From: JAWLAT01 sp041395325
GTDB taxonomy: Bacteria > Pseudomonadota > Gammaproteobacteria > Xanthomonadales > SZUA-5
Direction: 5' to 3'
Assembly: GCA_041395325.1 (NCBI GenBank)
Contig: JAWLAT010000004.1
Coordinates: 62,001-126,000, forward strand
DNA length: 64,000 nt
Shown one piece after another: positions 9,387 to 16,943 of this stretch. Position 1 is the stretch's first letter. Each line of letters begins with the position of its first letter. Made by a program: the position numbers and the translations under genes. A model generated the notes under the pieces. The model made no database searches, had not been told where the DNA came from, and was given only the letters and a program-made list of their open reading frames with translations.

Positions 9387-9855
9387 CAAGCCCACGATGG
9401 GCACGCCGGAAATGCCGGTGGATGTGCGCCGCATCCAGGAGATGCTGCCGCACCGCTATCCCTTCCTGATGATCGATCGGGTGATCGAGTTCGAACCCGG
9501 CAAGCGCCTGGTTGGACTGAAGAATGTGACGATCAACGAGCCCTTCTTCGAGGGGCACTTTCCTGGCCATCCGGTGATGCCGGGCGTGCTGATCCTGGAG
9601 GCGCTGGCGCAGGCCAGTGGTGTCCTGGTGCAGCTGTCGGCGGGCGAAGGGGCCGTCGAGAATCCGCTCTATTATCTGGTCAAGATCGACAAGGCGAGGT
9701 TCTCGCAGGTGGTCAAGCCGGGTGATCAATTGCGGCTCGAGGTCGAGCAGACGCGCATGAGATTGGGCATGGGGCAGTTTCTGTGCCAGGCGCGGGTCGA
9801 CGGAAAGGTGGTCGCCAGTGCCGAGGTGCTGTGCGCGGCGCGGGGGCCACAATGA
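9379..9855 (+). CDS. fabZ: 3-hydroxyacyl-ACP dehydratase
   Basis: FabZ dehydrates 3-hydroxyacyl-ACP in fatty acid elongation and competes with LpxA/LpxD for hydroxyacyl-ACP. The 158-residue hot-dog protein has MLPHRYPFLMIDRV. The catalytic pair is His60 in EGHFPGHPVMPGV and Glu74 in ILEALAQASG. It sits between lpxD and lpxA, the classical order. Its stop overlaps the lpxA start (ATGA). Confidence 0.97.
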   Translation: MTDKPTMGTPEMPVDVRRIQEMLPHRYPFLMIDRVIEFEPGKRLVGLKNVTINEPFFEGHFPGHPVMPGVLILEALAQASGVLVQLSAGEGAVENPLYYLVKIDKARFSQVVKPGDQLRLEVEQTRMRLGMGQFLCQARVDGKVVASAEVLCAARGPQ

Positions 9856-10622
9856 TCCACCCCAGCGCGATTGTCGACCCGAAGGCTGAGCTGGCCGCGG
9901 ATGTCGAGGTCGGGCCATTCACGATCATCGGACCGAATGTTCAGATCGGGGCCGGCACACGCATCGGCCCACATTGCCTGATCGAGGGCCCGACGGTGAT
10001 CGGGCAGCGCAATCGCATCTATGCTAAGGCGTCGATCGGCACTGCGCCACAGGACAAGAAGTACCTGGATCAGCCGACCGAGTTGCGCATCGGTGATGAC
10101 AACACCATTCGCGAGTTTGTCACCATCAATCGGGGCACCGCCGAAGGCGGCGGCTTGACTGCGATTGGAAGCGACAACTGGATCATGGCCTACGTGCATG
10201 TCGCCCACGACTGCATCGTCGGTGATCACACGATCTTCGCCAATTGCGCCAGTCTGGCCGGTCACGTCATCGTCGAGGACCACGTCATCCTCGGCGGGTT
10301 TTCGCTGATCCACCAGTTCTGCAAGATCGGCATGCATGCCTTCACTTCGATGGGCAGTCGCATCAATTGCGACGTGCCACCTTTCGTCGTCGTCGCCGGC
10401 GAGATGAGCGTGCCACGGGGCATCAACTCCGAAGGTCTGAAACGGCGAGGCTTCACGCGCGAGCAGATCGCCCAGATCAAGCAGGCCTATCGATTGCTCT
10501 ACAGCGCCGGTTTGCCGCTGGCGGAAGCTCGAGCCCAGTTGCAGGCATTGAGCGCAGCGGCGCCGCATCTGGAATGCCTGGTCGATTTCCTCGGCCGCAC
10601 CGAGCGCGGCATCCTGCGCTGA
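9852..10622 (+). CDS. lpxA: UDP-N-acetylglucosamine O-acyltransferase
   Basis: LpxA transfers a 3-hydroxyacyl chain to UDP-GlcNAc, the first step of lipid A synthesis. The ATG at 9852, overlapping the fabZ stop, gives 256 residues against about 262 in E. coli. The open frame extends upstream but that part overlaps fabZ. Hexapeptide repeats run from the N-terminus (IHPSAIVDPKAEL) to about residue 185. The expected catalytic histidine is His119 in VHVAHDCIVGDH. The helical C-terminal domain starts near NSEGLKRRGF. Confidence 0.97.
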   Translation: MIHPSAIVDPKAELAADVEVGPFTIIGPNVQIGAGTRIGPHCLIEGPTVIGQRNRIYAKASIGTAPQDKKYLDQPTELRIGDDNTIREFVTINRGTAEGGGLTAIGSDNWIMAYVHVAHDCIVGDHTIFANCASLAGHVIVEDHVILGGFSLIHQFCKIGMHAFTSMGSRINCDVPPFVVVAGEMSVPRGINSEGLKRRGFTREQIAQIKQAYRLLYSAGLPLAEARAQLQALSAAAPHLECLVDFLGRTERGILR

Positions 10623-10659
10623 GCGCGCGGGGCGTCGCCTCCATTCGGGCCTGCAGGAC

Positions 10660-11814
10660 ATGCGCGTCGCCATCGTCGCCGGCGAGACCAGCGGTGATCT
10701 GTTGGCCGCCGAACTGATCGAAGCCCTGCAGCAGCGGGTTCCAGACCTGCAACTGCGCGGCGTGACCGGTCCGCGCATGCGGGCCGCAGGCTGTGAGAGC
10801 CTGGCCGACATCAGTGAGCTCAGCGTCATGGGGCTGATCGAAGTGCTGCGCCACTTGCCGAGGCTGTTGCGATTGCGCTGGCGACTGCGTCGGGAAATTT
10901 TGGCCTGGCAGCCCGACATCTTCATCGGCGTGGACGCGCCGGACTTCAATCTGGGATTGGCGGCCTGGTTGCGCCGTCGTGGATTGCGCGCGCTGCATTT
11001 CGTTTCGCCGTCGATCTGGGCCTGGCGCCGCCAGCGAGCGCGCACCATCGGCACACAGGTCGATGAGGTCCTTTGCCTGTTTCCCTTCGAGCCCGCGCTG
11101 TATGCCGAGTACGGCGTGCCGGCGCGATTCGTAGGCCACCCACTGGCCGATCGCCTGCAGCCGGTCGCCGACCGCCAGGCCTTGCGCGCGGTGCTGGGTC
11201 TCTCGGCGGCGCCGCTGCTGGCCGTGCTGCCTGGTAGCCGGCGCGGCGAAGTGAGTCGCTTGGGGGCCCCCTTCGTCGCCGCGGCAGTGCGCTTTCTGGA
11301 CGCTCATCCTGGTTGGCAGGTCGCGCTGCCGGTCGCCAATGAGGGATGTGCCCGAGTGCTGGATGCGGTCTGTGCCGGTGTCGATGGTGCCAATCGTGTA
11401 CTCCGCCTGGACGGTCGATCGACAGAACTGCTGGCCGCGGCGGATCTGGCACTGGTGGCGTCCGGTACTGCCACGCTGGAGGCCGCGCTGGTCGATACGC
11501 CCATGTTGGTGGCTTACCGCCTGGCGCCATTCAGCAATTGGCTGGTGCGCACTTTCGGTCTGCTGCAGAGTCGCTGGTTCTCTTTGCCGAATGCGCTCAC
11601 CGGACGCGCACTGGTGCCCGAACTGGCGCAGGAAGATGTCGCCGCGTTGCCCTTGAGCGATGCGCTGATTGAACTCCAGGTCGATGCCGATTCGGTAGTC
11701 CAGCAACGGCAGGGTTTCGCCGAGATTCGTCGGGCACTGCGCAATCAGGCCAGCCAGCGTGCCGCAGATGCGATCCTCGAACACGTGAGCGCGTCAGCCA
11801 AGGGGGTCGCATGA
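10660..11814 (+). CDS. lpxB: Lipid-A-disaccharide synthase
   Basis: LpxB is a GT-B enzyme (family GT19) that joins UDP-2,3-diacylglucosamine and lipid X into the lipid A disaccharide at the inner membrane. The 384-residue protein has VAGETSGDLLAA at the N-terminus. It also has PDFN, the SPSIWAWR segment, and LPGSRRGEVSRL in the nucleotide-binding half. The start lies 37 bases after lpxA. The stop overlaps rnhB (ATGA). Confidence 0.97.
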   Translation: MRVAIVAGETSGDLLAAELIEALQQRVPDLQLRGVTGPRMRAAGCESLADISELSVMGLIEVLRHLPRLLRLRWRLRREILAWQPDIFIGVDAPDFNLGLAAWLRRRGLRALHFVSPSIWAWRRQRARTIGTQVDEVLCLFPFEPALYAEYGVPARFVGHPLADRLQPVADRQALRAVLGLSAAPLLAVLPGSRRGEVSRLGAPFVAAAVRFLDAHPGWQVALPVANEGCARVLDAVCAGVDGANRVLRLDGRSTELLAAADLALVASGTATLEAALVDTPMLVAYRLAPFSNWLVRTFGLLQSRWFSLPNALTGRALVPELAQEDVAALPLSDALIELQVDADSVVQQRQGFAEIRRALRNQASQRAADAILEHVSASAKGVA

Positions 11815-12434
11815 ACGCCCCGCGCATCGCCGGTGTCGACGAAGCGGGGCGCGGCCCGCTGGCCGGTCCGGTGGTGGTTTCCGCCGTGGTGCTCGATCCG
11901 GCGCGCCCGATCGCCGGCCTGGATGATTCCAAGCGGTTGAGCGCGCGCCGGCGCGAGTCGCTGGCCGAGCAGATCCGCGCATCGGCCCTGGGGTGGTCGG
12001 TTATCGAGGTGGAAGCCGATGAGATCGATCGGCTGAACATCCTGCAGGCCACGCTGACCGGCATGCGGCGAGCCGTTGAGGCTCTGTCGATCAGGATTGA
12101 TGAGGTGCTGATCGACGGCAATCGGGTGCCAGCCGGACTGGCGCTGCCCGCCCGAGCGATTGTCGGTGGCGATGCTCTGCAGCCGGCCATCTCGGCGGCT
12201 TCGATCCTGGCGAAGACCGTTCGCGACGCGCGCCTGGTCGAATTGGACAGCCAGTTTCCCGGCTACGGATTTGCCGTGCACAAGGGTTATCCGACCCCCG
12301 CTCATTTGCAGGCGCTGCGACAGCTGGGGCCTTGTGCGGCCCATCGGCGCAGCTTTGCACCGGTGCGGAACTGTCCGATCCAGGCGGACTTCTGGACCAG
12401 GCCGGTGCCTTGGGGCAGAACGGCAGACTCATGA
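11811..12434 (+). CDS. rnhB: Ribonuclease HII
   Basis: RNase HII removes single ribonucleotides and RNA from RNA/DNA hybrids. The 207-residue protein begins with the active-site motif GVDEAGRGPLAGPV. Further carboxylates sit in DDSKRLSARRRE and in the ASILAKTVRD region. The ATG overlaps the lpxB stop. In many gammaproteobacteria dnaE follows rnhB. Here the run of housekeeping genes ends at rnhB. Confidence 0.96.
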   Translation: MNAPRIAGVDEAGRGPLAGPVVVSAVVLDPARPIAGLDDSKRLSARRRESLAEQIRASALGWSVIEVEADEIDRLNILQATLTGMRRAVEALSIRIDEVLIDGNRVPAGLALPARAIVGGDALQPAISAASILAKTVRDARLVELDSQFPGYGFAVHKGYPTPAHLQALRQLGPCAAHRRSFAPVRNCPIQADFWTRPVPWGRTADS

Positions 12435-12518
12435 ACCGGTGCGCTGCATGTCGGTTGCGCTTGAGGTAGCATCGCGCCGGTTTTTGCCCGCGATGGCATC
12501 GTGGGAACTTTGCCTGGT

Positions 12519-12537
12519 CCGAGCTGTCTCAGCTCGG
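12519..12537. other. Perfect hairpin in the leader of the FKBP gene
   Basis: CCGAGCTG and CAGCTCGG form an 8-base perfect stem with a three-base loop. It lies about 40 bases upstream of the FKBP start and 85 bases after rnhB. No run of T follows, so it is not a standard intrinsic terminator. It could be a leader hairpin, an operator or a weak terminator. Confidence 0.45.
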
Positions 12538-12574
12538 CTGTATCACACACCCTCCCGATCCAAGAGGACTCGCA

Positions 12575-13267
12575 ATGAAGCAACGTTTCGCACTGGCCCT
12601 GGCCGGTGGCACCCTCGCTGTACTCATGAGCGCCGGTCTGCAGGCGCAGGAACTGGAAACCAAGAAGGACCAGATCAGCTACATGATCGGCATGAACTTC
12701 GGCATTCAGTTGAAGAATGTCGAGGAAGAAGTGGACATGAGCACGGTCATTCGCGGCCTGCAGGATGCTTTCGCCGGCAAGGAAACGCTGCTGACCACAG
12801 CCGAGGCGCAGGAACTCAGCGCTGAGTTCCGTCAGATGATGACGGAAAAGCAGGGCGAGCGACTGAAGAAGATGGCCGAGGAGAACAAGTCCAAGGGCGC
12901 AGCCTTCCTGGCCGAGAACAAGGGCAAGTCGGGCATCAAGACCACGGAATCCGGACTGCAGTATCAGGTTCTCCGTCAGGGCAATGGGGCCAAGCCCGAC
13001 TCCAATGATCGGGTCAAGGTGCATTACCTGGGCACGCTGATCGATGGGACCAAGTTCGATTCCAGCTACGATCGGGAGACGCCGGCCGAATTTCCGCTCA
13101 ACGGCGTGATTGCCGGTTGGACCGAAGGTCTGCAACTGATGCCGGTAGGCAGCAAGTACAAGCTGTTCATTCCGGGTGATCTGGGTTATGGCGAAAATGG
13201 ATCGGGCCCGATTCCGCCGAACTCGACGTTGATCTTCGAAGTCGAACTGCTGGAAATCCTGAACTGA
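12575..13267 (+). CDS. FKBP-type peptidyl-prolyl isomerase, FkpA/Mip-like, exported
   Basis: The enzyme would catalyse prolyl cis-trans isomerisation of envelope proteins in the periplasm. The 230-residue product has a signal peptide with cleavage likely after GLQA (residue 24). An N-terminal dimerisation domain of about residues 30-120 is rich in Lys and Glu. The FKBP domain runs from about residue 128 to the end, with VKVHYLGTLIDGTKFDSS, VIAGWTEGLQLM and FIPGDLGYGENG. The order and length match the FkpA/Mip family. AGAGGA precedes the ATG. A hairpin ends the transcription unit. Confidence 0.93.
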   Translation: MKQRFALALAGGTLAVLMSAGLQAQELETKKDQISYMIGMNFGIQLKNVEEEVDMSTVIRGLQDAFAGKETLLTTAEAQELSAEFRQMMTEKQGERLKKMAEENKSKGAAFLAENKGKSGIKTTESGLQYQVLRQGNGAKPDSNDRVKVHYLGTLIDGTKFDSSYDRETPAEFPLNGVIAGWTEGLQLMPVGSKYKLFIPGDLGYGENGSGPIPPNSTLIFEVELLEILN

Positions 13268-13279
13268 TTTGCGCCTGTT

Positions 13280-13312
13280 GACGGGCTTCGCGGTGTCGCC
13301 GCGAAGCCCGTC
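13280..13312 (+). terminator. Strong hairpin after the FKBP gene, likely terminator
   Basis: A perfect 14-base GC-rich stem (GACGGGCTTCGCGG and its complement) with a five-base loop begins 12 bases after the FKBP stop. The following bases are GTGTTG, not a clean T run, so termination may be partial or factor-assisted. Confidence 0.65.
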
Positions 13313-13447
13313 GTGTTGTCCGGCGCCGCTGTGCTCGTCACGCCCGATTGAGGCCGGTAGACAGCAGCCTGCCGGTGCGACAAGACACACCCTTGTCACA
13401 CTGTTGCTAAGCTAGTTTGCGTACTTGGTGCTGGAGTCGGTTTCGTC

Positions 13448-13699
13448 ATGTGGCGTCAAATCTTTGTCGATCTGTTGACGATGGTGGGTATATTCGCCGC
13501 GGGTTTTCTGCTTGGGCGCGGAACTTGGCCGCGTCGGTATCAGGTCATGAAGAGACGGTGGCTGGAAAAGCGCCACGAAGTCAAGCACCTGCGCGAGCAG
13601 CTTTATGGGGAAGCGTCGGGACGGATCGAACAGCCCGACACTGCGCCTCCCGACTTGGGTCCAGAAGACTCGGAGTTGGATCCGCGGCAGAGACTTTAG
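13448..13699 (+). CDS. Small single-pass membrane protein of unknown function
   Basis: The 83-residue product has one predicted transmembrane helix at about residues 8-24 (LLTMVGIFAAGFLLG). A strongly basic stretch follows with RRWLEKRHEVKHLREQL, likely a cytoplasmic amphipathic helix, and then an acidic proline-rich tail. The layout recalls small LapA-like membrane proteins, but no family was recognised. It lies alone between the FKBP terminator and ugd. Its stop is 85 bases before the chosen ugd start. Confidence 0.55.
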   Translation: MWRQIFVDLLTMVGIFAAGFLLGRGTWPRRYQVMKRRWLEKRHEVKHLREQLYGEASGRIEQPDTAPPDLGPEDSELDPRQRL

Positions 13700-13784
13700 T
13701 TACCGGATCCGGCATGTCAGTAGGGTCGGATTGCAGTATCCTCGCCGGCCATTGCGAAGCGGACCCCGCAAGGATCTTCACCAC

Positions 13785-15131
13785 ATGGATGTCACGATTT
13801 TCGGGACCGGCTACGTCGGCCTGGTCACCGGCGCATGTCTGGCCGAGATGGGCAACCACGTCGTTTGCGTCGACATCGACCGCGACAAGGTGCGTCGCCT
13901 CAACGCCGGCGAGATTCCCATCTTCGAACCGGGTCTGGACGATATTGTCCAGCGCAATCGCGAAGCCGGTACGTTGCAGTTCACCGATGAGGTGGCCCCG
14001 GCGGTCGCTCATGGCCAGGTGCAGTTCATCGCCGTAGGCACGCCACCGGACGAGGATGGCAGTGCTGATTTGCGCCACGTGCTGACGGTGGCGGGCAGCA
14101 TCGGAACGCATTTGTCGCGCTATGCCGTGATCGTGAACAAGTCGACCGTCCCGGTTGGGACTGCGGATCGGGTTCGCCAGGCTGTTGCGGAGACCCTGGC
14201 CGGCCGCGGCGCCGCGGTTGAGTTCGACGTGGTATCCAATCCTGAATTCCTGAAGGAGGGCGATGCGGTCAAGGACTGCATGAAGCCCGACCGGATCGTG
14301 CTTGGCAGTCGTTCGGCACGCGCGATCGACCTCCTGAAGACGCTGTACGCGCCCTTCCATCGCAATCACGAGCGGCTGGTGCTGATGGATGAGCGCAGCG
14401 CTGAGCTGACCAAATATGCTGCCAACGCGATGTTGGCAACCAAGATCTCGTTCATGAACGAGATTTCCAATATTGCCGAGCGTGTCGGTGCGGATGTCGA
14501 GTCGGTGCGACTGGGCATCGGTTCCGATCCTCGAATTGGCTACTCATTCATCTATCCCGGGGTGGGCTACGGCGGGTCCTGCTTCCCCAAGGACGTTCAG
14601 GCGCTGCGCAAGACAGCGGCCGACTTCGACTATCAAACGGCAATCATTGAGGCCGTGGAGAACGTCAATCGCGCGCAGAAGGACAAACTGATCCAGTTGC
14701 TGCAGCGTCGCTTCGGCAGTTTGGCAGGCCGCTGCGTGGCTTTGTGGGGGCTGTCTTTCAAGCCCAACACCGATGACATGCGCGAGGCTCCGAGCCGCTA
14801 TCTGATGGAGCAGTTGTGGGCCGCTGGTGCGACGGTCCGTGCCTATGATCCCGAAGCCATGACGGAAACGCGTCACATCTATGGCGAGCGCGAGGACCTG
14901 GTTCTCGTGGACGATCCGATGGCTGCACTGGAAGGCGCCGACACGCTGGCGCTGGTGACCGAATGGAAGGCTTTCTGGTCGCCTGACTTCGAGCGTATTC
15001 GGGCGGCGTTGCGAGAGCCGGTGCTGTTCGACGGTCGCAACATCTACGACCCGCGACAGGTTGAGTCAGCGGGCCTCGAGTATTGGGGCATCGGGCGTGG
15101 ACGCAGCGTCCAGCAACCGAGGTTTGTCTGA
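13785..15131 (+). CDS. ugd: UDP-glucose 6-dehydrogenase
   Basis: The enzyme oxidises UDP-glucose to UDP-glucuronate with two NAD. The ATG at 13785 gives 448 residues and places the NAD-binding IFGTGYVGLVTGACLAEMG at the N-terminus. The open frame extends further upstream but lacks homology there. The central block has NPEFLKEGDAV, and the catalytic cysteine is Cys266 in GYGGSCFPKDV. The C-terminal domain begins with LWGLSFKPNTDDMR. The product is the substrate of the decarboxylase encoded two bases downstream. This gene starts the surface-glycan locus. Confidence 0.96.
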   Translation: MDVTIFGTGYVGLVTGACLAEMGNHVVCVDIDRDKVRRLNAGEIPIFEPGLDDIVQRNREAGTLQFTDEVAPAVAHGQVQFIAVGTPPDEDGSADLRHVLTVAGSIGTHLSRYAVIVNKSTVPVGTADRVRQAVAETLAGRGAAVEFDVVSNPEFLKEGDAVKDCMKPDRIVLGSRSARAIDLLKTLYAPFHRNHERLVLMDERSAELTKYAANAMLATKISFMNEISNIAERVGADVESVRLGIGSDPRIGYSFIYPGVGYGGSCFPKDVQALRKTAADFDYQTAIIEAVENVNRAQKDKLIQLLQRRFGSLAGRCVALWGLSFKPNTDDMREAPSRYLMEQLWAAGATVRAYDPEAMTETRHIYGEREDLVLVDDPMAALEGADTLALVTEWKAFWSPDFERIRAALREPVLFDGRNIYDPRQVESAGLEYWGIGRGRSVQQPRFV

Positions 15132-15132
15132 C

Positions 15133-16101
15133 ATGCGAACCCTGGATCAACAACGCGTTCTGGTTACCGGCGGCGCCGGCTTTCTTGGCTCCCACCTGTG
15201 CGATCGTCTGATTGAGCGCGGTCACGATGTGCTCTGCGTCGACAATTTCTACACGGGCAACAAGGCCAACGTACAGCACCTGCTCGATCATCCGCGCTTC
15301 GAGCTGATGCGCCACGACGTGACCTTCCCGCTGTACGTGGAAGTGGACCGGATCTTCAATCTGGCCTGTCCCGCCTCGCCGGTGCACTACCAGTTCGATC
15401 CGGTGCAGACCACCAAGACCAGCGTGCATGGGGCCATCAACATGCTGGGCCTGGCCAAGCGGGTGAAGGCGCGAATCCTGCAGGCCTCCACCAGCGAGGT
15501 CTATGGCGATCCACAGATTCATCCGCAACCGGAGGGTTACTGGGGGCATGTCAATCCCGTTGGCCTGCGCTCCTGTTACGACGAGGGCAAGCGCTGTGCC
15601 GAGACCTTGTTCTTCGACTACCACCGCCAGCATGGGTTGGAGATCAAGGTCGCGCGGATCTTCAACACCTACGGGCCACGCATGCATCCCAACGACGGCC
15701 GGGTGGTGTCGAATTTTATCGTCCAGGCGCTGCGAGGCGAGGACATCACGATCTATGGTGACGGCAGCCAGACCCGATCGTTCTGTTACTGCGACGATCT
15801 GATCGAGGGCTTTCTGCGCCTGATGGACAGTCCCGCTGACTTCACCGGGCCGGTCAACCTTGGCAATCCGGGTGAATTCACGATTCTGGAACTGGCGGAG
15901 CTGGTGATCGAATTGACGGGGTCGGCGTCCAGTCTCAAGCGGCTGCCACTGCCAGCCGATGATCCGACTCAGCGTCAGCCGGACATTTCGCTTGCTCGGC
16001 AGACGCTGCAGTGGGCGCCCAAGGTGGCGCTGCGTGATGGCCTGCGGCCGACGATCGAGTACTTCGATCGGCTCCTGTCCGGGCGACCGGAGAGCGCCTG
16101 A
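15133..16101 (+). CDS. uxs: UDP-glucuronate decarboxylase (UDP-xylose synthase)
   Basis: This short-chain dehydrogenase converts UDP-glucuronate to UDP-xylose. The ATG at 15133 gives 322 residues starting just before VLVTGGAGFLGSHLC, the NAD-binding motif. The catalytic pair is Tyr149 and Lys153 in SCYDEGKR. NLACPASPVHYQ and RIFNTYGPRMHPNDGRVV are hallmarks of UXS rather than of GalE. Pairing with ugd predicts a xylose-containing glycan. Alternative in-frame starts upstream overlap ugd and look unlikely. Confidence 0.93.
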   Translation: MRTLDQQRVLVTGGAGFLGSHLCDRLIERGHDVLCVDNFYTGNKANVQHLLDHPRFELMRHDVTFPLYVEVDRIFNLACPASPVHYQFDPVQTTKTSVHGAINMLGLAKRVKARILQASTSEVYGDPQIHPQPEGYWGHVNPVGLRSCYDEGKRCAETLFFDYHRQHGLEIKVARIFNTYGPRMHPNDGRVVSNFIVQALRGEDITIYGDGSQTRSFCYCDDLIEGFLRLMDSPADFTGPVNLGNPGEFTILELAELVIELTGSASSLKRLPLPADDPTQRQPDISLARQTLQWAPKVALRDGLRPTIEYFDRLLSGRPESA

Positions 16102-16166
16102 TCGGTGGCCTTTACCGCCGAAGTCGCCGAAGATTGCGACCTTGCTGTCATAATGAGCATTCCTGG

Positions 16167-16910
16167 ATGAAGGATGGCTCGCGCGTGCGCCTTTCTGGCC
16201 TGAGATCTGCCTGTCTGTTGCTGGCTTCGCTGCTGTTCGTCGGTTGCGCCTCCGATGGGTTGCGGGATGTGCGCCAGGGTCAGGCCCGAATGGTCACCAC
16301 CACCGACACGTTGCCGCCACCGGATCCGGCTGGGACGGCGCAAAGTGTGCTGGCGGGACGGGAGTACAAGATCGGACCGCAGGATGTGCTGGAACTGGCG
16401 GTCTATCAGTTGCCGGAGTTGAGCGGTCAGTTTCGCGTCAACTCGCAGGGCAACATCTCGCTGCCGCTGCTCGGCCCCGTCATCGCGGCCGGCAAGACCG
16501 TGCCGACGCTGGAGAAAGAGATCACCGAGATGCTGGCGCAGGACTACCTGCAGAATCCGCAGGTGTCACTTTTCGTCCGTGAATACACCAGTCAGTCCAT
16601 CACGGTGGAAGGTGCGGTGGCCAAGCCCGGCATCTATTCGCTCAAGGGGCAGACTTCGCTGCTGCAAGCCATTGTCATTGCCGGCGGGCTGTCCGAATAC
16701 GCCAACCCGCGCGGCATCATCGTCTTCCGCGAGGTCAATGGCGAACGATTGGCGGCGGTTTTCGACATTCGCGAGGTTCGTGGTGGCAATGCCGAGGACC
16801 CGCAGATCTACGGCAATGACCTGATCATCGTTGATCAGGCCGGGGCGAAGTCCGCCTGGAAGGAAGTGCTGCAGGCCTTGCCGGTCATCGGTCTGTTCAC
16901 CCGCTTCTGA
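16167..16910 (+). CDS. wza: Wza-like polysaccharide export lipoprotein
   Basis: Outer-membrane polysaccharide export proteins form the exit channel for Wzy-type capsules and exopolysaccharides. The ATG at 16167 gives 247 residues with a lipoprotein signal ending in LLFVGC (lipidated Cys27). A Poly_export domain follows from about residue 70 (YKIGPQDVLELAVYQLPEL), then a SLBB domain with ITVEGAVAKPGIYSL. The protein is shorter than E. coli Wza (379), like many one-SLBB versions. It is directly followed by the matching Wzc-like kinase. Confidence 0.9.
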   Translation: MKDGSRVRLSGLRSACLLLASLLFVGCASDGLRDVRQGQARMVTTTDTLPPPDPAGTAQSVLAGREYKIGPQDVLELAVYQLPELSGQFRVNSQGNISLPLLGPVIAAGKTVPTLEKEITEMLAQDYLQNPQVSLFVREYTSQSITVEGAVAKPGIYSLKGQTSLLQAIVIAGGLSEYANPRGIIVFREVNGERLAAVFDIREVRGGNAEDPQIYGNDLIIVDQAGAKSAWKEVLQALPVIGLFTRF

Positions 16911-16943
16911 TCGCTGCACGGCGACCGCAACTCAGGAATTCGC

